A DNA stretch of 64,000 bases from Paenibacillus silvisoli. GTDB taxonomy: Bacteria > Bacillota > Bacilli > Paenibacillales > Paenibacillaceae. Where the stretch lies: NCBI RefSeq assembly GCF_030866765.1, contig NZ_CP133017.1:2462001-2526000 (forward strand). Reading direction: 5' to 3'. Under the pieces are notes generated by a model, which saw only the letters and a list, made by a program, of their open reading frames with translations, searched no databases and was not told the DNA's origin. Shown here in pieces: positions 51,526 to 61,088 of the stretch. A program made the position numbers and the translations under genes. Position 1 is the stretch's first letter. Each line of letters opens with the position of its first letter.

Positions 51526-52308
51526 GTGGAGGACAAAGACTTTTTACTATTCGTTAAGAAGATCAAGGAAAAAACGGCTATCGATCTTTCCCAGTACAAA
51601 GAAGCGCAGATGAAGCGGCGTTTAACCACGCTCAGGGAGAAATACGGATTCGATACGTTCTCGGCTTATTGGAACGCGCTTGAGCGGGACAAGAAGCTGA
51701 TGAACGAGTTTCTGGACCGGATGACGATTAACGTTTCCGAGTTTTGGCGGAATCCGAGCCGTTGGGATGCGATGGAGAAAAAGTTTTTGCCCGAGATGAT
51801 CCGAAACCACTCGCGGGTCAAAATATGGAGCGCGGCCTGCTCGACGGGCGAAGAGCCGTACACGCTGTCGATGATTATCTCCGAGCTCGGCGCGCAGGAC
51901 CGGACGTCGATATTGGCTACCGATTTAGACAATATCGTGCTGCAGAAGGCGGCACAGGGCATTTATCAGGATCGTTCGATCCGCGACGTGCCCCGCAATT
52001 ATTTGAATAAATATTTTTCCAAGCAAGACGGCGACAATCTGGCCGTGAACCCCCAGCTCAAACGCAATATTACGTTTAAGCAGCAAAATTTGCTGCATGA
52101 TACGTTCGATACCGGCTTCGACGTGATCGTCTGCCGCAATGTGATGATCTACTTCACGGAAGAAGCGAAACATATGCTTTATCATAAGTTCTCGAAAGCG
52201 CTTAAGCCGGGCGGCTTGCTGTTCGTAGGCAGCACGGAGCAAATCTTCTCGCCGGGCCAGTACGATTTCGACTCGGTCGAAACATTCTTCTACCGCAAGC
52301 GCGCGTAG
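51526..52308 (+). CDS. cheR: Chemotaxis protein methyltransferase CheR
   Basis: Methylates glutamates on chemoreceptors. The N-terminal all-helical domain has MKRRLTTLREKYGF and MTINVSEFWRNP; the SAM domain has IWSAACSTGEEPYTLSM and VIVCRNVMIYFTEE. GTG 51526 after GGGGGAG (51513-51519) gives 260 residues. Same order ndk-cheR-aroC as in B. subtilis. Confidence 0.95.
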   Translation: MEDKDFLLFVKKIKEKTAIDLSQYKEAQMKRRLTTLREKYGFDTFSAYWNALERDKKLMNEFLDRMTINVSEFWRNPSRWDAMEKKFLPEMIRNHSRVKIWSAACSTGEEPYTLSMIISELGAQDRTSILATDLDNIVLQKAAQGIYQDRSIRDVPRNYLNKYFSKQDGDNLAVNPQLKRNITFKQQNLLHDTFDTGFDVIVCRNVMIYFTEEAKHMLYHKFSKALKPGGLLFVGSTEQIFSPGQYDFDSVETFFYRKRA

Positions 52309-52380
52309 CGGGTATATCGTCCCGCATCTTCTCCAATACTAGTGCTATTGCTATTTATTGGTTGGAATAGGAGGTGCAGC

Positions 52381-52551
52381 GTGGACAAACGGAAAGTAAT
52401 TGCGGCGTATAAACGTGGATTTATCACGGTCCAGGAGTGCGCCCAAATTCTTGGCATCGACACAAGGCAAATGAGCGGTCTCATGAACGATCCGCAATTG
52501 AACGCGGAGCCGCAGCGGCTTCGAGGACAGCAATCCGTCAACGGATATTGA
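52381..52551 (+). CDS. Small protein with a helix-turn-helix-like segment
   Basis: 56 residues. The stretch YKRGFITVQECAQILGID reads like a short helix-turn-helix, so it may bind DNA. GTG 52381 follows a strong AGGAGGTG (52369-52376), and a terminator lies right after it. No family recognised. Confidence 0.68.
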   Translation: MDKRKVIAAYKRGFITVQECAQILGIDTRQMSGLMNDPQLNAEPQRLRGQQSVNGY

Positions 52552-52561
52552 AAATTAGCGT

Positions 52562-52612
52562 GAAAACTGCCTTAGATCTCTTCCCGGCGGAGAGGTTTGG
52601 GGCAGTTTTTTT
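52562..52612 (+). terminator. Intrinsic terminator before aroC
   Basis: AAACTGCC (52564-52571) / GGCAGTTT (52601-52608) with an inner CTCT/AGAG stem, followed by seven T. Confidence 0.88.
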
Positions 52613-52648
52613 GCTGTGGAGAGCCGTTTTCGAAGCGATTTCATTTTC

Positions 52649-52677
52649 TTGTCAAACCGGCAACGCTGTACTATAAT
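52649..52677 (+). promoter_or_regulatory. Sigma-A promoter of the aromatic supra-operon
   Basis: TTGTCA (52649-52654), 17-nt spacer, TATAAT (52672-52677). The start near 52684 gives a leader of about 65 nt before aroC. Confidence 0.82.
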
Positions 52678-52750
52678 GAGCAAAAGATATTTTGGCATAC
52701 ATAAACGGATCTATCGTTTGCGGTGTTCAGGGATGAGGGAGGACTTTACT

Positions 52751-53920
52751 GTGAGTTTACGTTATTTGACAGCAGGAGAGACACATGGTCCGCAGTTGAC
52801 GGCCATTATTGAAGGGCTGCCAAGCAATTTGCAGCTGGATTTCCAGGAATTGAATTTTCAACTGCACCGCAGGCAGAAAGGCCACGGCCGCGGCCGCAGA
52901 ATGCAAATCGAGAAGGATACCGCGAATATTGTCGGCGGCGTTCGCCATGGCAAAACGACCGGCGCCCCTGTTGCGCTCGTAGTCGAGAATAACGACTGGA
53001 AGCACTGGACGACGGTCATGAACATCGAGCCGATCGAAGGCAGCGACGAAGAAAAGCGCCGCGTTCACCGTCCGCGCCCCGGGCATGCGGATTTGAACGG
53101 CGGTCTGAAATACAATTTGAAGGATTTGCGCAACGTGCTTGAGCGCTCCAGCGCCCGCGAAACGGCGGCGCGCGTAGCGGTCGGCGCCGTAGCCCGCCAA
53201 TTCCTTGCCGCATTCGGCATTAAAGTCGGCGGACACGTGATCCGTATCGGCGAAATCGAAGCGCCTAAGCATCAACTGTCGCTGGACGAGCTGGTCCGGT
53301 TGACGGAAGAGTCGCCGGTTCGCGTCGTCGATAAAGAAACGGAAGAAAAAATGTGCGCGTACATCGACCAGATCAAAGCCGAAGGCGATTCCATCGGCGG
53401 CATCGTGGAATGCATTATCGAAGGCGTGCCGATCGGACTGGGCAGCCACGTCCAATACGACCGCAAGCTGGATGGCCGCATCGCGCAAGCCGTCATGTCG
53501 ATCAACGCGTTTAAAGGCTGCGAAATCGGCATCGGGTTCGAAGCGGGCACGATCCGCGGCTCGCAGGTGCATGACGAAATCATGTACTCGGAGGAGCGCG
53601 GTTATTACAGAGCGACGAACCGCCTTGGCGGGTTCGAGGGCGGCATGACCAACGGCGAGCAAATCGTCGTCCGCGGCGTCATGAAGCCGATCCCGACGCT
53701 GTACAAGCCGCTGCAAAGCGTGGACATCGATACGAAAGAGCCGTTCACGGCTCAAGTGGAGCGTTCCGACAGCTGCGCGGTTCCGGCTGCGAGCGTCGTT
53801 ATGGAGCATGTCGTGGCATGGGAAGTGGCGAAAGCGTTCCTTGAAAAATTCGGCGGCGACTCCATGGAAGAAATCAGAACGAACTATAACAACTACTTGG
53901 AACAGCTGAGGAGCTACTAA
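52751..53920 (+). CDS. aroC: Chorismate synthase
   Basis: Last common step of the shikimate pathway (called aroF in B. subtilis), using reduced [44 protein letters not shown] and RGSQVHDEI are conserved. GTG 52751 with GAGGGAGG (52736-52743) gives 389 residues; the longer open frame upstream crosses the promoter and is not coding. First gene of the aro-trp cluster; overlaps aroB by 1 bp. Confidence 0.97.
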   Translation: MSLRYLTAGETHGPQLTAIIEGLPSNLQLDFQELNFQLHRRQKGHGRGRRMQIEKDTANIVGGVRHGKTTGAPVALVVENNDWKHWTTVMNIEPIEGSDEEKRRVHRPRPGHADLNGGLKYNLKDLRNVLERSSARETAARVAVGAVARQFLAAFGIKVGGHVIRIGEIEAPKHQLSLDELVRLTEESPVRVVDKETEEKMCAYIDQIKAEGDSIGGIVECIIEGVPIGLGSHVQYDRKLDGRIAQAVMSINAFKGCEIGIGFEAGTIRGSQVHDEIMYSEERGYYRATNRLGGFEGGMTNGEQIVVRGVMKPIPTLYKPLQSVDIDTKEPFTAQVERSDSCAVPAASVVMEHVVAWEVAKAFLEKFGGDSMEEIRTNYNNYLEQLRSY

Positions 53921-55032
53921 TGGGCGGGCATCGCGAGCTGATGGTCGAGCTGGGCGAACGCAGCTATCCGATCTACATCGGAGAAGGACTGCTGGATAAA
54001 GCAGGAAAGCTGTTCGCGCAGCGCGGCATTAGCAAAAAATCGCCGCTCATGGTCGTTACGGATGCCAATGTCGCCGAAAGGCATTTGAACCACCTCGTAT
54101 CCGTGCTGACCGAAGAAGGCTTCACGGTCGCGACGGCGATTGTGCCCGCCGGCGAAAGCTCCAAATCGCTGGCGGAGCTGGAACGTCTCGTCGGCGTTGC
54201 GCTCGAGCACGGGCTTGACCGCAAATCGGCCATCGTTGCGCTCGGCGGCGGCGTAGTCGGCGATCTCGCCGGCTTCGTCGCGGCTTCCTATATGCGCGGC
54301 GTGAAATTCGTGCAGGTGCCGACGACGATTCTTGCCCACGACAGCAGCGTCGGCGGCAAGGTCGCGGTTAACCATCCGCTGGCCAAAAACATTATCGGCG
54401 CGTTCCACCAGCCCGAGCTGGTGCTGTACGATTTGAAAACGCTGCAAACGCTCCCGCAGCGCGAGGTCAAAGCCGGCTTGTCCGAAGTGGTGAAGCACGG
54501 CTTGATCTGGGATCCGGAATTCGTGCAATGGTGCGACGACAATGCCGGCAGGCTGACGGCTCTTGAGCCCGATGCGCTTGGCTATGCGCTCTATAAAGGC
54601 TGCAGCGTGAAAGCGGCTGTCGTTTCGAAGGATGAGCGCGAGAACGATCTGCGCGCGATTTTGAACCTCGGCCATACGATCGGCCATGCGCTTGAAGCGG
54701 TAGCCGGATACGGCGAGCTGCTGCACGGCGAGGCGATCTCGATCGGCATGGTGGGAGCGTCCAAGCTGGCGGTTCGGCTTGGCGCCCCGGAAGAGGTCTA
54801 CCATGTGACGAAGCGCGTGCTGTCCCGCGTCGGTTTGCCGGTGCGGCTGCCGGAGCATTTGGATACGGACGAAATCATGCGGGCGATGATGCACGACAAG
54901 AAGTTCCAAGAAGGCACGATTACCTTTATCGTACCGACGGCGATCGGCGTCGTGGAAATCAATAAATCGGTTTCCGCATCTCTCATCCGGGAGATCGTGG
55001 AACAATTGAAACAGGAGGCCGTCATAGGATGA
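53920..55032 (+). CDS. aroB: 3-dehydroquinate synthase
   Basis: Second step of the shikimate pathway, NAD- and metal-dependent. ALGGGVVGDLAGFVAASYMRG is reduced to its core GGGVVGDLAGFVA; metal and substrate residues lie in EVVKHG, LNLGHTIGHA and LHGEAISIG. 370 residues. Coupled to aroC and overlaps aroH by 4 bp. Confidence 0.97.
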   Translation: MGGHRELMVELGERSYPIYIGEGLLDKAGKLFAQRGISKKSPLMVVTDANVAERHLNHLVSVLTEEGFTVATAIVPAGESSKSLAELERLVGVALEHGLDRKSAIVALGGGVVGDLAGFVAASYMRGVKFVQVPTTILAHDSSVGGKVAVNHPLAKNIIGAFHQPELVLYDLKTLQTLPQREVKAGLSEVVKHGLIWDPEFVQWCDDNAGRLTALEPDALGYALYKGCSVKAAVVSKDERENDLRAILNLGHTIGHALEAVAGYGELLHGEAISIGMVGASKLAVRLGAPEEVYHVTKRVLSRVGLPVRLPEHLDTDEIMRAMMHDKKFQEGTITFIVPTAIGVVEINKSVSASLIREIVEQLKQEAVIG

Positions 55033-55397
55033 GTGTACGGGGCATACGCGGTGCCATTACGGTAGATGTCAATGAGGAACAGCCGATACTGACCGCAACG
55101 AAGGAACTGCTGCACACGATCGTGGCGGCGAACGCGATCGAGCCTGAGGATATCGCCAGCGTTTTTATTACGGTGACCGGCGATTTGGACGCCACATTCC
55201 CGGCCAGAGCGATTCGCGTGATGCAGGGCTGGGAGCTGGTTCCCTTGATGTGCGCGGTCGAGGTGCCCGTCAAGGGAAGCCTGGCGATGTGCATCCGTCT
55301 GCTGGTGTCCGTGAACACGGATAAGTCGCAGAAGGAAATCGAGCATGTCTACTTAGGCGGTGCTCAAGCGCTGCGTCCGGACTTGTCGAAAGCTTAG
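55029..55397 (+). CDS. aroH: Chorismate mutase, AroH type
   Basis: Monofunctional trimeric mutase that converts chorismate to prephenate. VRGIRGAITVD, the arginine in FPARAIRVMQGW, and the C-terminal VYLGGAQALRPDL match the B. subtilis type. 122 residues. Last gene before the trp leader. Confidence 0.96.
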   Translation: MSVRGIRGAITVDVNEEQPILTATKELLHTIVAANAIEPEDIASVFITVTGDLDATFPARAIRVMQGWELVPLMCAVEVPVKGSLAMCIRLLVSVNTDKSQKEIEHVYLGGAQALRPDLSKA

Positions 55398-55463
55398 ATG
55401 TTTTGGCTGGTTTGGCCGGTTGGCCGATTGCCATCATAGCCTATATTGCTCATAACTTAAAGA

Positions 55464-55493
55464 TTGACGGATTCGTTTACGCTGGTGTATAGT
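55464..55493 (+). promoter_or_regulatory. Promoter of the trp operon
   Basis: TTGACG (55464-55469), 18-nt spacer, TATAGT (55488-55493). Transcription would begin near 55500, about 13 nt before the first TRAP triplet. Readthrough from aroH may add to it. Confidence 0.75.
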
Positions 55494-55512
55494 GATTTCA
55501 TACTTGAAGGAT

Positions 55513-55596
55513 GAGCATAGAAGAGCCGAGTAGTTAGTGTAGTTAGAAGAGATGAGTAGAGCTGAGCCGAGTTTTTAGTGCAAGTTGAGACGAGAG
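55513..55596 (+). promoter_or_regulatory. TRAP-binding site in the trp leader
   Basis: A run of GAG and TAG triplets, mostly at 5-nt intervals: starts at 55513, 55518, 55523, 55528, 55535 (or 55531), 55540, 55544, 55549, 55554, 55559, 55564, 55569, 55576, 55587 and 55592. About 11 are needed to fill a TRAP ring, and this is met. TRAP itself is encoded by mtrB at 45.0 kb. Confidence 0.9.
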
Positions 55597-55757
55597 AAGA
55601 AGTAACGATGCGATGAATGGTTTATTTGCCGTACCCTTGGGATCGACCCGATCTGACATGATCCGATTCGATCGCCCATAGGCTTCGTTTGGCATAAACA
55701 ACGCGCGTAATTTCTCCGTTCTCGAATTGACGCTCATTAACCATCTTCTGACTGATC
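55541..55757 (+). promoter_or_regulatory. Candidate trp antiterminator
   Basis: AGTTAGAAGA (55541-55550), inside the TRAP site, can pair over 10 positions (one G-U) with TCTTCTGACT (55744-55753); AGTG (55536-55539) then pairs with CACT (55757-55760), which reaches 3 nt into the terminator stem. TRAP binding would hide the left strand and allow termination. The ~190-nt loop is longer than in B. subtilis and has its own hairpin (GGGATCGA/TCGATC, about 55638-55675). Confidence 0.6.
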
Positions 55758-55785
55758 ACTCCTGCTGCGGCAGGAGTTTTTTTAT
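55758..55785 (+). terminator. trp leader terminator (attenuator)
   Basis: ACTCCTGC (55758-55765), loop TGCG, GCAGGAGT (55770-55777), then a run of T to 55783. It lies 25 nt before the trpE start. Confidence 0.93.
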
Positions 55786-55810
55786 TTTATCGGACGAGGA
55801 GCGATCAGAG

Positions 55811-57364
55811 ATGATGAATCAAGAGCTGCAGAGCGTTATTCGGCTGGCTGGTACTTATAATCTTATCCCAATCGTAAGACATGTGATGGCGGACACCGAG
55901 ACGCCAATTCGTATATTCCAGCATTTCTATCAAGAGCGCCGCGCCTTTCTGCTTGAGAGCGTCGAAGGCGGCGTGAAATGGGCGCGTTACTCGTTCATCG
56001 GCACCGATCCGTTCATGATGATCCGCGGTAAGAACGGCGAGATGGTCATCGAGAAGAACGGCAAGGAAGAGGTGCTGCGCGAGAAGCCGATCGAGCTGCT
56101 GAAGGCGCATCTCCGTTCGTTCCGCAGTCCGGCGATTCCGGATCTGCCGCCTTTCACCGGCGGGGCAATCGGATTTTTCGGCTACGACCTGCTTCAATAT
56201 TACGAGAAGCTGCCGGCCCACCGGATCGATGATCTGAACATGAACGATTTGCAATTCATGTTCTGCGATCAAGTCATCGTGTTCGATCACTTTAAGCAGC
56301 AAATTCAAGTGATCGGCAACGTGCACATTCCGAAGGCGGCGACGGACAGCCAAATTCAAGCGGTTTACGAGCAAACGGCCGCGAAGATCGAAGCGACGAT
56401 CGAGCGTTTGCAGCAGCCGCTGCCAACCTCGCTTATGACCGGAGGCAGCATTCCGGCCGATCCGGAGCTTGGCGAAGTTTCGTCCAACTTGACGAAAGAG
56501 CAGTTTATCGCGAACGTCGAGAAGTCGAAGGAATACATTCGTTCCGGCGATATTTTCCAAGTGGTGCTGTCCCAGCGCTTTAACATCGAAACAAGCGTGG
56601 ACCCGCTGCATGTTTACCGCGTTTTGCGCACGATGAATCCTTCGCCGTACATGTATTATTTGAAAATGGATGACGAAGTGATCGTCGGCACATCGCCGGA
56701 AGCGCTGGTGAAGGTCGACGGCGAGCGCGTAGAAACCCGGCCGATCGCCGGAACGCGGCCCCGCGGCAAGACGCCGGAGCAGGACTTGGCGCTTGAGAAG
56801 GAATTGCTGGCCGACGAGAAGGAACGCGCCGAGCATCTGATGCTGGTCGATCTGGGCCGCAACGACATCGGCCGCGTGTCCGAATTCGGCACGGTCCGCT
56901 GCGATTCGTATATGGAAATCGAGCGTTACTCGCACGTGATGCATATTGTCTCCAACGTTTCGGGCAAATTGCGCGAAGATAAAGACTTTTTCGATGCTTT
57001 CGTGTCCTGCATGCCAGCCGGAACCGTATCCGGCGCGCCGAAGCTGCGGGCGATGGAAATTATCGCGGAGCTGGAGAACGAAGCGCGCGGCGCCTATGCC
57101 GGCGCGATCGGTTACCTCGGCTTCGGCGGAAGCCTGAATACATGCATCACCATCCGCACGCTGATCTTCAAGAACGGCAAAGCTTACGTCCAAGCGGGAG
57201 CGGGTATCGTATGGGATTCCATTCCGGAAAATGAGTACATGGAAACCGTGAACAAAGCGATGGCGTTGCTGAAAGCCGTTCGCGCGGCCGAGGCGGTCTT
57301 TACCGCTCCGGAACGCAAGAGCAGCATGATTAACATGGATTACTATGCGGATGCGAAAGGGTGA
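55811..57364 (+). CDS. trpE: Anthranilate synthase component I
   Basis: Converts chorismate to anthranilate with ammonia or glutamine. LLESVEGG is the tryptophan feedback site; the catalytic part has SGDIFQVVLSQRF, PIAGTRPRG and GTVSGAPKLRAMEI. ATG 55811 after GAGGAG (55796-55801) gives 517 residues; the longer frame upstream crosses the terminator. No trpG is in this operon, so the amidotransferase is probably a shared PabA elsewhere, as in B. subtilis. Confidence 0.96.
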   Translation: MMNQELQSVIRLAGTYNLIPIVRHVMADTETPIRIFQHFYQERRAFLLESVEGGVKWARYSFIGTDPFMMIRGKNGEMVIEKNGKEEVLREKPIELLKAHLRSFRSPAIPDLPPFTGGAIGFFGYDLLQYYEKLPAHRIDDLNMNDLQFMFCDQVIVFDHFKQQIQVIGNVHIPKAATDSQIQAVYEQTAAKIEATIERLQQPLPTSLMTGGSIPADPELGEVSSNLTKEQFIANVEKSKEYIRSGDIFQVVLSQRFNIETSVDPLHVYRVLRTMNPSPYMYYLKMDDEVIVGTSPEALVKVDGERVETRPIAGTRPRGKTPEQDLALEKELLADEKERAEHLMLVDLGRNDIGRVSEFGTVRCDSYMEIERYSHVMHIVSNVSGKLREDKDFFDAFVSCMPAGTVSGAPKLRAMEIIAELENEARGAYAGAIGYLGFGGSLNTCITIRTLIFKNGKAYVQAGAGIVWDSIPENEYMETVNKAMALLKAVRAAEAVFTAPERKSSMINMDYYADAKG

Positions 57365-57372
57365 GCAGGGGC

Positions 57373-58425
57373 ATGGCGGTTATTAATGAAATCATGACAA
57401 TGCCGCGGGCGTTGAATACGTTGATCGGCGGCAAAAGCTTGACGCGCGAAGAAGCGCGCAGCGTGATGGAAATCATAATGAGCGGCGAAGCTTCCGGCGC
57501 CCAGATCGGTTCGGTGGTAACGGCGCTTCGGATCAAAGGCGAAACGAAGGATGAAATTACCGGCTTTGCCGAAGCGATGCGCGCGTATTCCAACCATGTG
57601 CACACGGAGCGCAACGGACTTCTCGATACATGCGGTACCGGCGGCTCCGGCATTCATAAATTCAATATTTCGACGGCTTCGGCCATTATCGCCGCGGCGG
57701 CTGGCGTGCGCGTCGCGAAGCACGGCAACCGGGCGATGTCCGGCAAGTCCGGCAGCGCGGATACGCTGGAGGCGCTTGGCGTCAACATTACGCTGACGCC
57801 CGAGCAGGCGGCTCGCTGCCTGGATGAGATCGGCATCTGCTTCATGTTCGCGCAGCTGTATCATCCGTCGCTGAAGCATGCGGCAGCCCCGCGCCGCGAG
57901 ATCGGCATCCGGACCATCTTCAATATGCTCGGTCCGTTGACGAATCCGGCCGGCGCCGACCGGCAGCTGCTCGGCATTTATGACCGCGAAAAAACGGAAA
58001 CGATCGCTTCGGTGCTGGGCGAGCTTGGCTTAAAGCGCGCCATGGTCGTTAGCAGTCATGACGGCCTCGATGAAATCAGCATTTCGTCCCCGACGCAAGT
58101 GTCGGAGCTGATCGGCGGCTCGGTACGCACGTATACGATTACGCCGGAGGAGCTGGGGCTGACGACCCGTTCGTTGTCTGAGGTAATCGGGGGAGACGCT
58201 TCGGAAAATGCGCGCATTATCCGTTCGATCTTTAATGGGGAAGACCACGGCGCATACCGGGACATCGTGCTGGCAAACGCCGGCGCGTGCATCTTCGTCG
58301 GAGGAGCCGCGGATTCGCTTCAGGCAGGGGTCGAGAAGGCGAAGTTGGTTATCGATTCCGGCAAAGCAGCGTCCAAATTGCGTCAGTTGATTGAAACGAC
58401 AGGAGAGTTGACCCATGTTTCTTGA
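57373..58425 (+). CDS. trpD: Anthranilate phosphoribosyltransferase
   Basis: Attaches phosphoribose to anthranilate. The PRPP loop DTCGTGGSGIHKFNIST and KHGNRAMSGKSGSAD are clear. ATG 57373 is preferred; GTG 57361, overlapping the trpE stop, is the alternative. 350 residues. Overlaps trpC by 11 bp. Confidence 0.96.
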   Translation: MAVINEIMTMPRALNTLIGGKSLTREEARSVMEIIMSGEASGAQIGSVVTALRIKGETKDEITGFAEAMRAYSNHVHTERNGLLDTCGTGGSGIHKFNISTASAIIAAAAGVRVAKHGNRAMSGKSGSADTLEALGVNITLTPEQAARCLDEIGICFMFAQLYHPSLKHAAAPRREIGIRTIFNMLGPLTNPAGADRQLLGIYDREKTETIASVLGELGLKRAMVVSSHDGLDEISISSPTQVSELIGGSVRTYTITPEELGLTTRSLSEVIGGDASENARIIRSIFNGEDHGAYRDIVLANAGACIFVGGAADSLQAGVEKAKLVIDSGKAASKLRQLIETTGELTHVS

Positions 58426-59212
58426 TAAAATCGTAGCAACCAAACGCAGAGAAGTCGACCTGCTGGCAGAGCGCTTCTCCCTGCAGGAGGCAGAACGCCG
58501 AATTGCGGAATTGCCGGCATGCCGCGGCTTCGAGCGCAGGCTGGCAGTCAGCCCGAAGCGGGAGCTCGGCCTGATCGCCGAGGTGAAGAAGGCATCGCCG
58601 TCGAAGGGGCTGATCCGGCCGGATTTCGATCCGGTTACGCTGGCGCGCATTTATGAAGAAGCCGGCGCGGACTGCATCTCCGTCTTGACGGACGAGGATT
58701 ATTTTCAAGGGAAGAACGAATACTTAACCGCCGTATCGGCAGCTGTCAACGTGCCGCTGCTGCGCAAAGATTTTACGGTAGATTACCGTCAAATTTACGA
58801 AGCCCGCCTCATCGGGGCGGATGCGATTTTGCTCATTGCCGCCATTCTTCGTCCGACCCAGCTGTCGGAGTTCTACGATATCGCCAAATCGATCGGCTTG
58901 GACGTGCTTGTCGAGGTGCACGACCAGGAAGAAATGGAAGCGGTGCTCGGCCTCGGCAAAGCGACGCTTGTCGGCATCAACAACCGGAACCTCCACACAT
59001 TCGTTACCGATATTGGCACGACGGAGCGCTTGATCGGTTTAGTGCCTGCCGGCGTTACGGTTATTAGCGAAAGCTCTCTGGCTTCGCGCGACGATATCGC
59101 GTTTGTCCAAAATGCCGGAGCGAAAGGCGTCCTGATCGGCGAGCATTTCATGCGCCAGCCGGATGTCGGCGAAGCCGTACGCGATTTGATGGGCCCGGTG
59201 GTGAACGCGTAA
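58415..59212 (+). CDS. trpC: Indole-3-glycerol phosphate synthase
   Basis: TIM-barrel enzyme closing the indole ring. AEVKKASPSKG, LTDEDYFQG, LRKDFTVDYRQIYEARLIGA and the late VISESSLAS are diagnostic. 265 residues. Overlaps both neighbours. Confidence 0.97.
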   Translation: MFLDKIVATKRREVDLLAERFSLQEAERRIAELPACRGFERRLAVSPKRELGLIAEVKKASPSKGLIRPDFDPVTLARIYEEAGADCISVLTDEDYFQGKNEYLTAVSAAVNVPLLRKDFTVDYRQIYEARLIGADAILLIAAILRPTQLSEFYDIAKSIGLDVLVEVHDQEEMEAVLGLGKATLVGINNRNLHTFVTDIGTTERLIGLVPAGVTVISESSLASRDDIAFVQNAGAKGVLIGEHFMRQPDVGEAVRDLMGPVVNA

Positions 59213-59886
59213 TGACGACCCGCATCAAAATTTGCGGCTTGCGGGATGCCGAGACGATCCGCCAAATGGACGGGCTCCCGTTCGACGAAATCGGTTTCGT
59301 GTTCGCGCCGAGCAAGCGTCAAGTGTCGCCGGAGCTGGCAGGTACGCTCATTGCGGAAGTTAAGCAGCTGCGCTTGCAGGACGGCGGCGAGGCACGGCCG
59401 CAAACGGTTGGCGTCTTCGTCAACCCGACGCGCGAAGAGCTGAAGACCGTGCTGGCGTCGGCGCCGCTTGACGTCGTGCAGCTGCATGGCGACGAGCCGC
59501 CGCTGCTGTGCGCGGATGTAAGGGAGGCGCACGGCGTGCGGGTGTGGAAAGTATTTTCCGTCTCCGACGCGGATTCCGATCGCTATGCGGGAGGCCCCGA
59601 CAGACTTGCCGCTTATGAAGGCGTCGTTGACGGTTTTCTCATCGATACCGCTGGCGGCGGCACCGGAAAGACGTTCGCCTGGCATCTGATCGACGAATAT
59701 GCGCAAGCAGCCGCGAAGCTCGGCGTTCCGCTGTACGTCGCGGGCGGCTTGCATCCGGATAACGTATTGGAGCTGTTGGGCAGCTACTCGCCGGACGGGG
59801 TAGACGTCTCGAGCGGCGTTGAAACCGGCGGCATCAAAGATATCGACAAAATTCGATTGTTTATTGAAAGGGTGAGAAGCGTATGA
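59212..59886 (+). CDS. trpF: Phosphoribosylanthranilate isomerase
   Basis: Amadori rearrangement enzyme. [11 protein letters not shown] carries the catalytic cysteine, VQLHGDE the next block, and the catalytic aspartate is in [14 protein letters not shown]. 224 residues. Overlaps trpC by 1 bp and trpB by 4 bp. Confidence 0.97.
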   Translation: MTTRIKICGLRDAETIRQMDGLPFDEIGFVFAPSKRQVSPELAGTLIAEVKQLRLQDGGEARPQTVGVFVNPTREELKTVLASAPLDVVQLHGDEPPLLCADVREAHGVRVWKVFSVSDADSDRYAGGPDRLAAYEGVVDGFLIDTAGGGTGKTFAWHLIDEYAQAAAKLGVPLYVAGGLHPDNVLELLGSYSPDGVDVSSGVETGGIKDIDKIRLFIERVRSV

Positions 59887-61088
59887 ATCAAGTGCCAGAC
59901 ATGAACGGGCGCTTCGGCAAATTCGGCGGCCGTTATGTGCCCGAGACGCTCATGAACGCGCTGCTGGAGTTGGAGGAAGCGTACCAGCATTACTCGAAGG
60001 ACCCGGATTTCATCGCGGAAGTCCGTTACTTGTTGAATAAATATTCCGGCAGACCGACCTCGCTGTATCACGCGCAGCGGCTGTCCGAGCATCTCGGCGG
60101 CGCTCAAATCTATTTGAAGCGCGAAGATTTGAACCATACCGGCGCTCACAAAATCAACAACACGATCGGTCAAGGCGTGCTCGCCAAACGAATGGGCAAA
60201 ACGAAGATCATCGCGGAAACAGGCGCCGGCCAGCACGGCGTTGCTTCGGCTACGGTCGCGGCGCTGCTTGGCATGGAGTGCAAGGTGTTTATGGGCGAGG
60301 AGGACACGAAGCGCCAAGAGCTGAACGTCTTCCGGATGCAGCTGCTCGGCGCCGAGGTCGTTCCTGTTACTTCGGGAACCCGCACGCTGAAGGATGCCTG
60401 CAACGAGACGCTCCGCTACTGGGTCAGCCATGTAGACGACACGTATTACATCCTGGGCTCCGTAACCGGGCCGCATCCGTATCCGATGATGGTCCGCGAC
60501 TTCCAGCGCATTATCGGCGACGAAGCGAGAGAGCAAATTTTGAAGGATGCCGGACGTTTGCCGGACTATGTCGTTGCGGCGGTCGGCGGCGGCAGCAACG
60601 CGATCGGCATATTCTACCCGTTCATCGGCGACGACGGCGTGAAGCTGCTCGGCGTTGAAGCGGCAGGACGCGGCGTTGATACGGAAGAGCATGCGGCAAC
60701 GATGACGAAAGGCCGTCACGGCGTATTCCAAGGCTCGCTCAGCTACGTGCTGCAGGACGAGCATGGCCAAGTGCAGCCCGCGCATTCGATTTCGGCGGGG
60801 CTCGACTATCCGGGCATCGGACCGGAGCATTCGTATTTGAAAGATACGGGCCGCGCCGATTACGTTCCGATTACGGATGCGGAAGCGCTGGAAGGGCTGC
60901 AGCTGCTGTCCCGTACGGAAGGCATCATCCCGGCATTGGAGTCGGCGCATGCCATCGCGCAAGTGATGAAGCTGGCCCCAACGCTCAGCCGCGATCAAAT
61001 TATCTTGGTCAGCTTGTCGGGCCGCGGCGACAAAGACGTGCAGGCGATTATGGGGTACTTAGGAGGCGAAGGCAACCATGGCCATTAA
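59883..61088 (+). CDS. trpB: Tryptophan synthase beta chain
   Basis: Condenses indole and serine with PLP. The PLP lysine is in [29 protein letters not shown] and [13 protein letters not shown] bind phosphate. 401 residues. Overlaps trpA by 11 bp, which fits their fixed complex. Confidence 0.98.
   Translation: MNQVPDMNGRFGKFGGRYVPETLMNALLELEEAYQHYSKDPDFIAEVRYLLNKYSGRPTSLYHAQRLSEHLGGAQIYLKREDLNHTGAHKINNTIGQGVLAKRMGKTKIIAETGAGQHGVASATVAALLGMECKVFMGEEDTKRQELNVFRMQLLGAEVVPVTSGTRTLKDACNETLRYWVSHVDDTYYILGSVTGPHPYPMMVRDFQRIIGDEAREQILKDAGRLPDYVVAAVGGGSNAIGIFYPFIGDDGVKLLGVEAAGRGVDTEEHAATMTKGRHGVFQGSLSYVLQDEHGQVQPAHSISAGLDYPGIGPEHSYLKDTGRADYVPITDAEALEGLQLLSRTEGIIPALESAHAIAQVMKLAPTLSRDQIILVSLSGRGDKDVQAIMGYLGGEGNHGH

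Noticed and set aside
52616-52750. An upstream extension of aroC
   Set aside because: It crosses the TTGTCA/TATAAT promoter; GTG 52751 has its own binding site and gives the normal length.
55543-55737. A 64-codon minus-strand open frame in the trp leader
   Set aside because: No binding site; the region is better explained as TRAP target and leader RNA.
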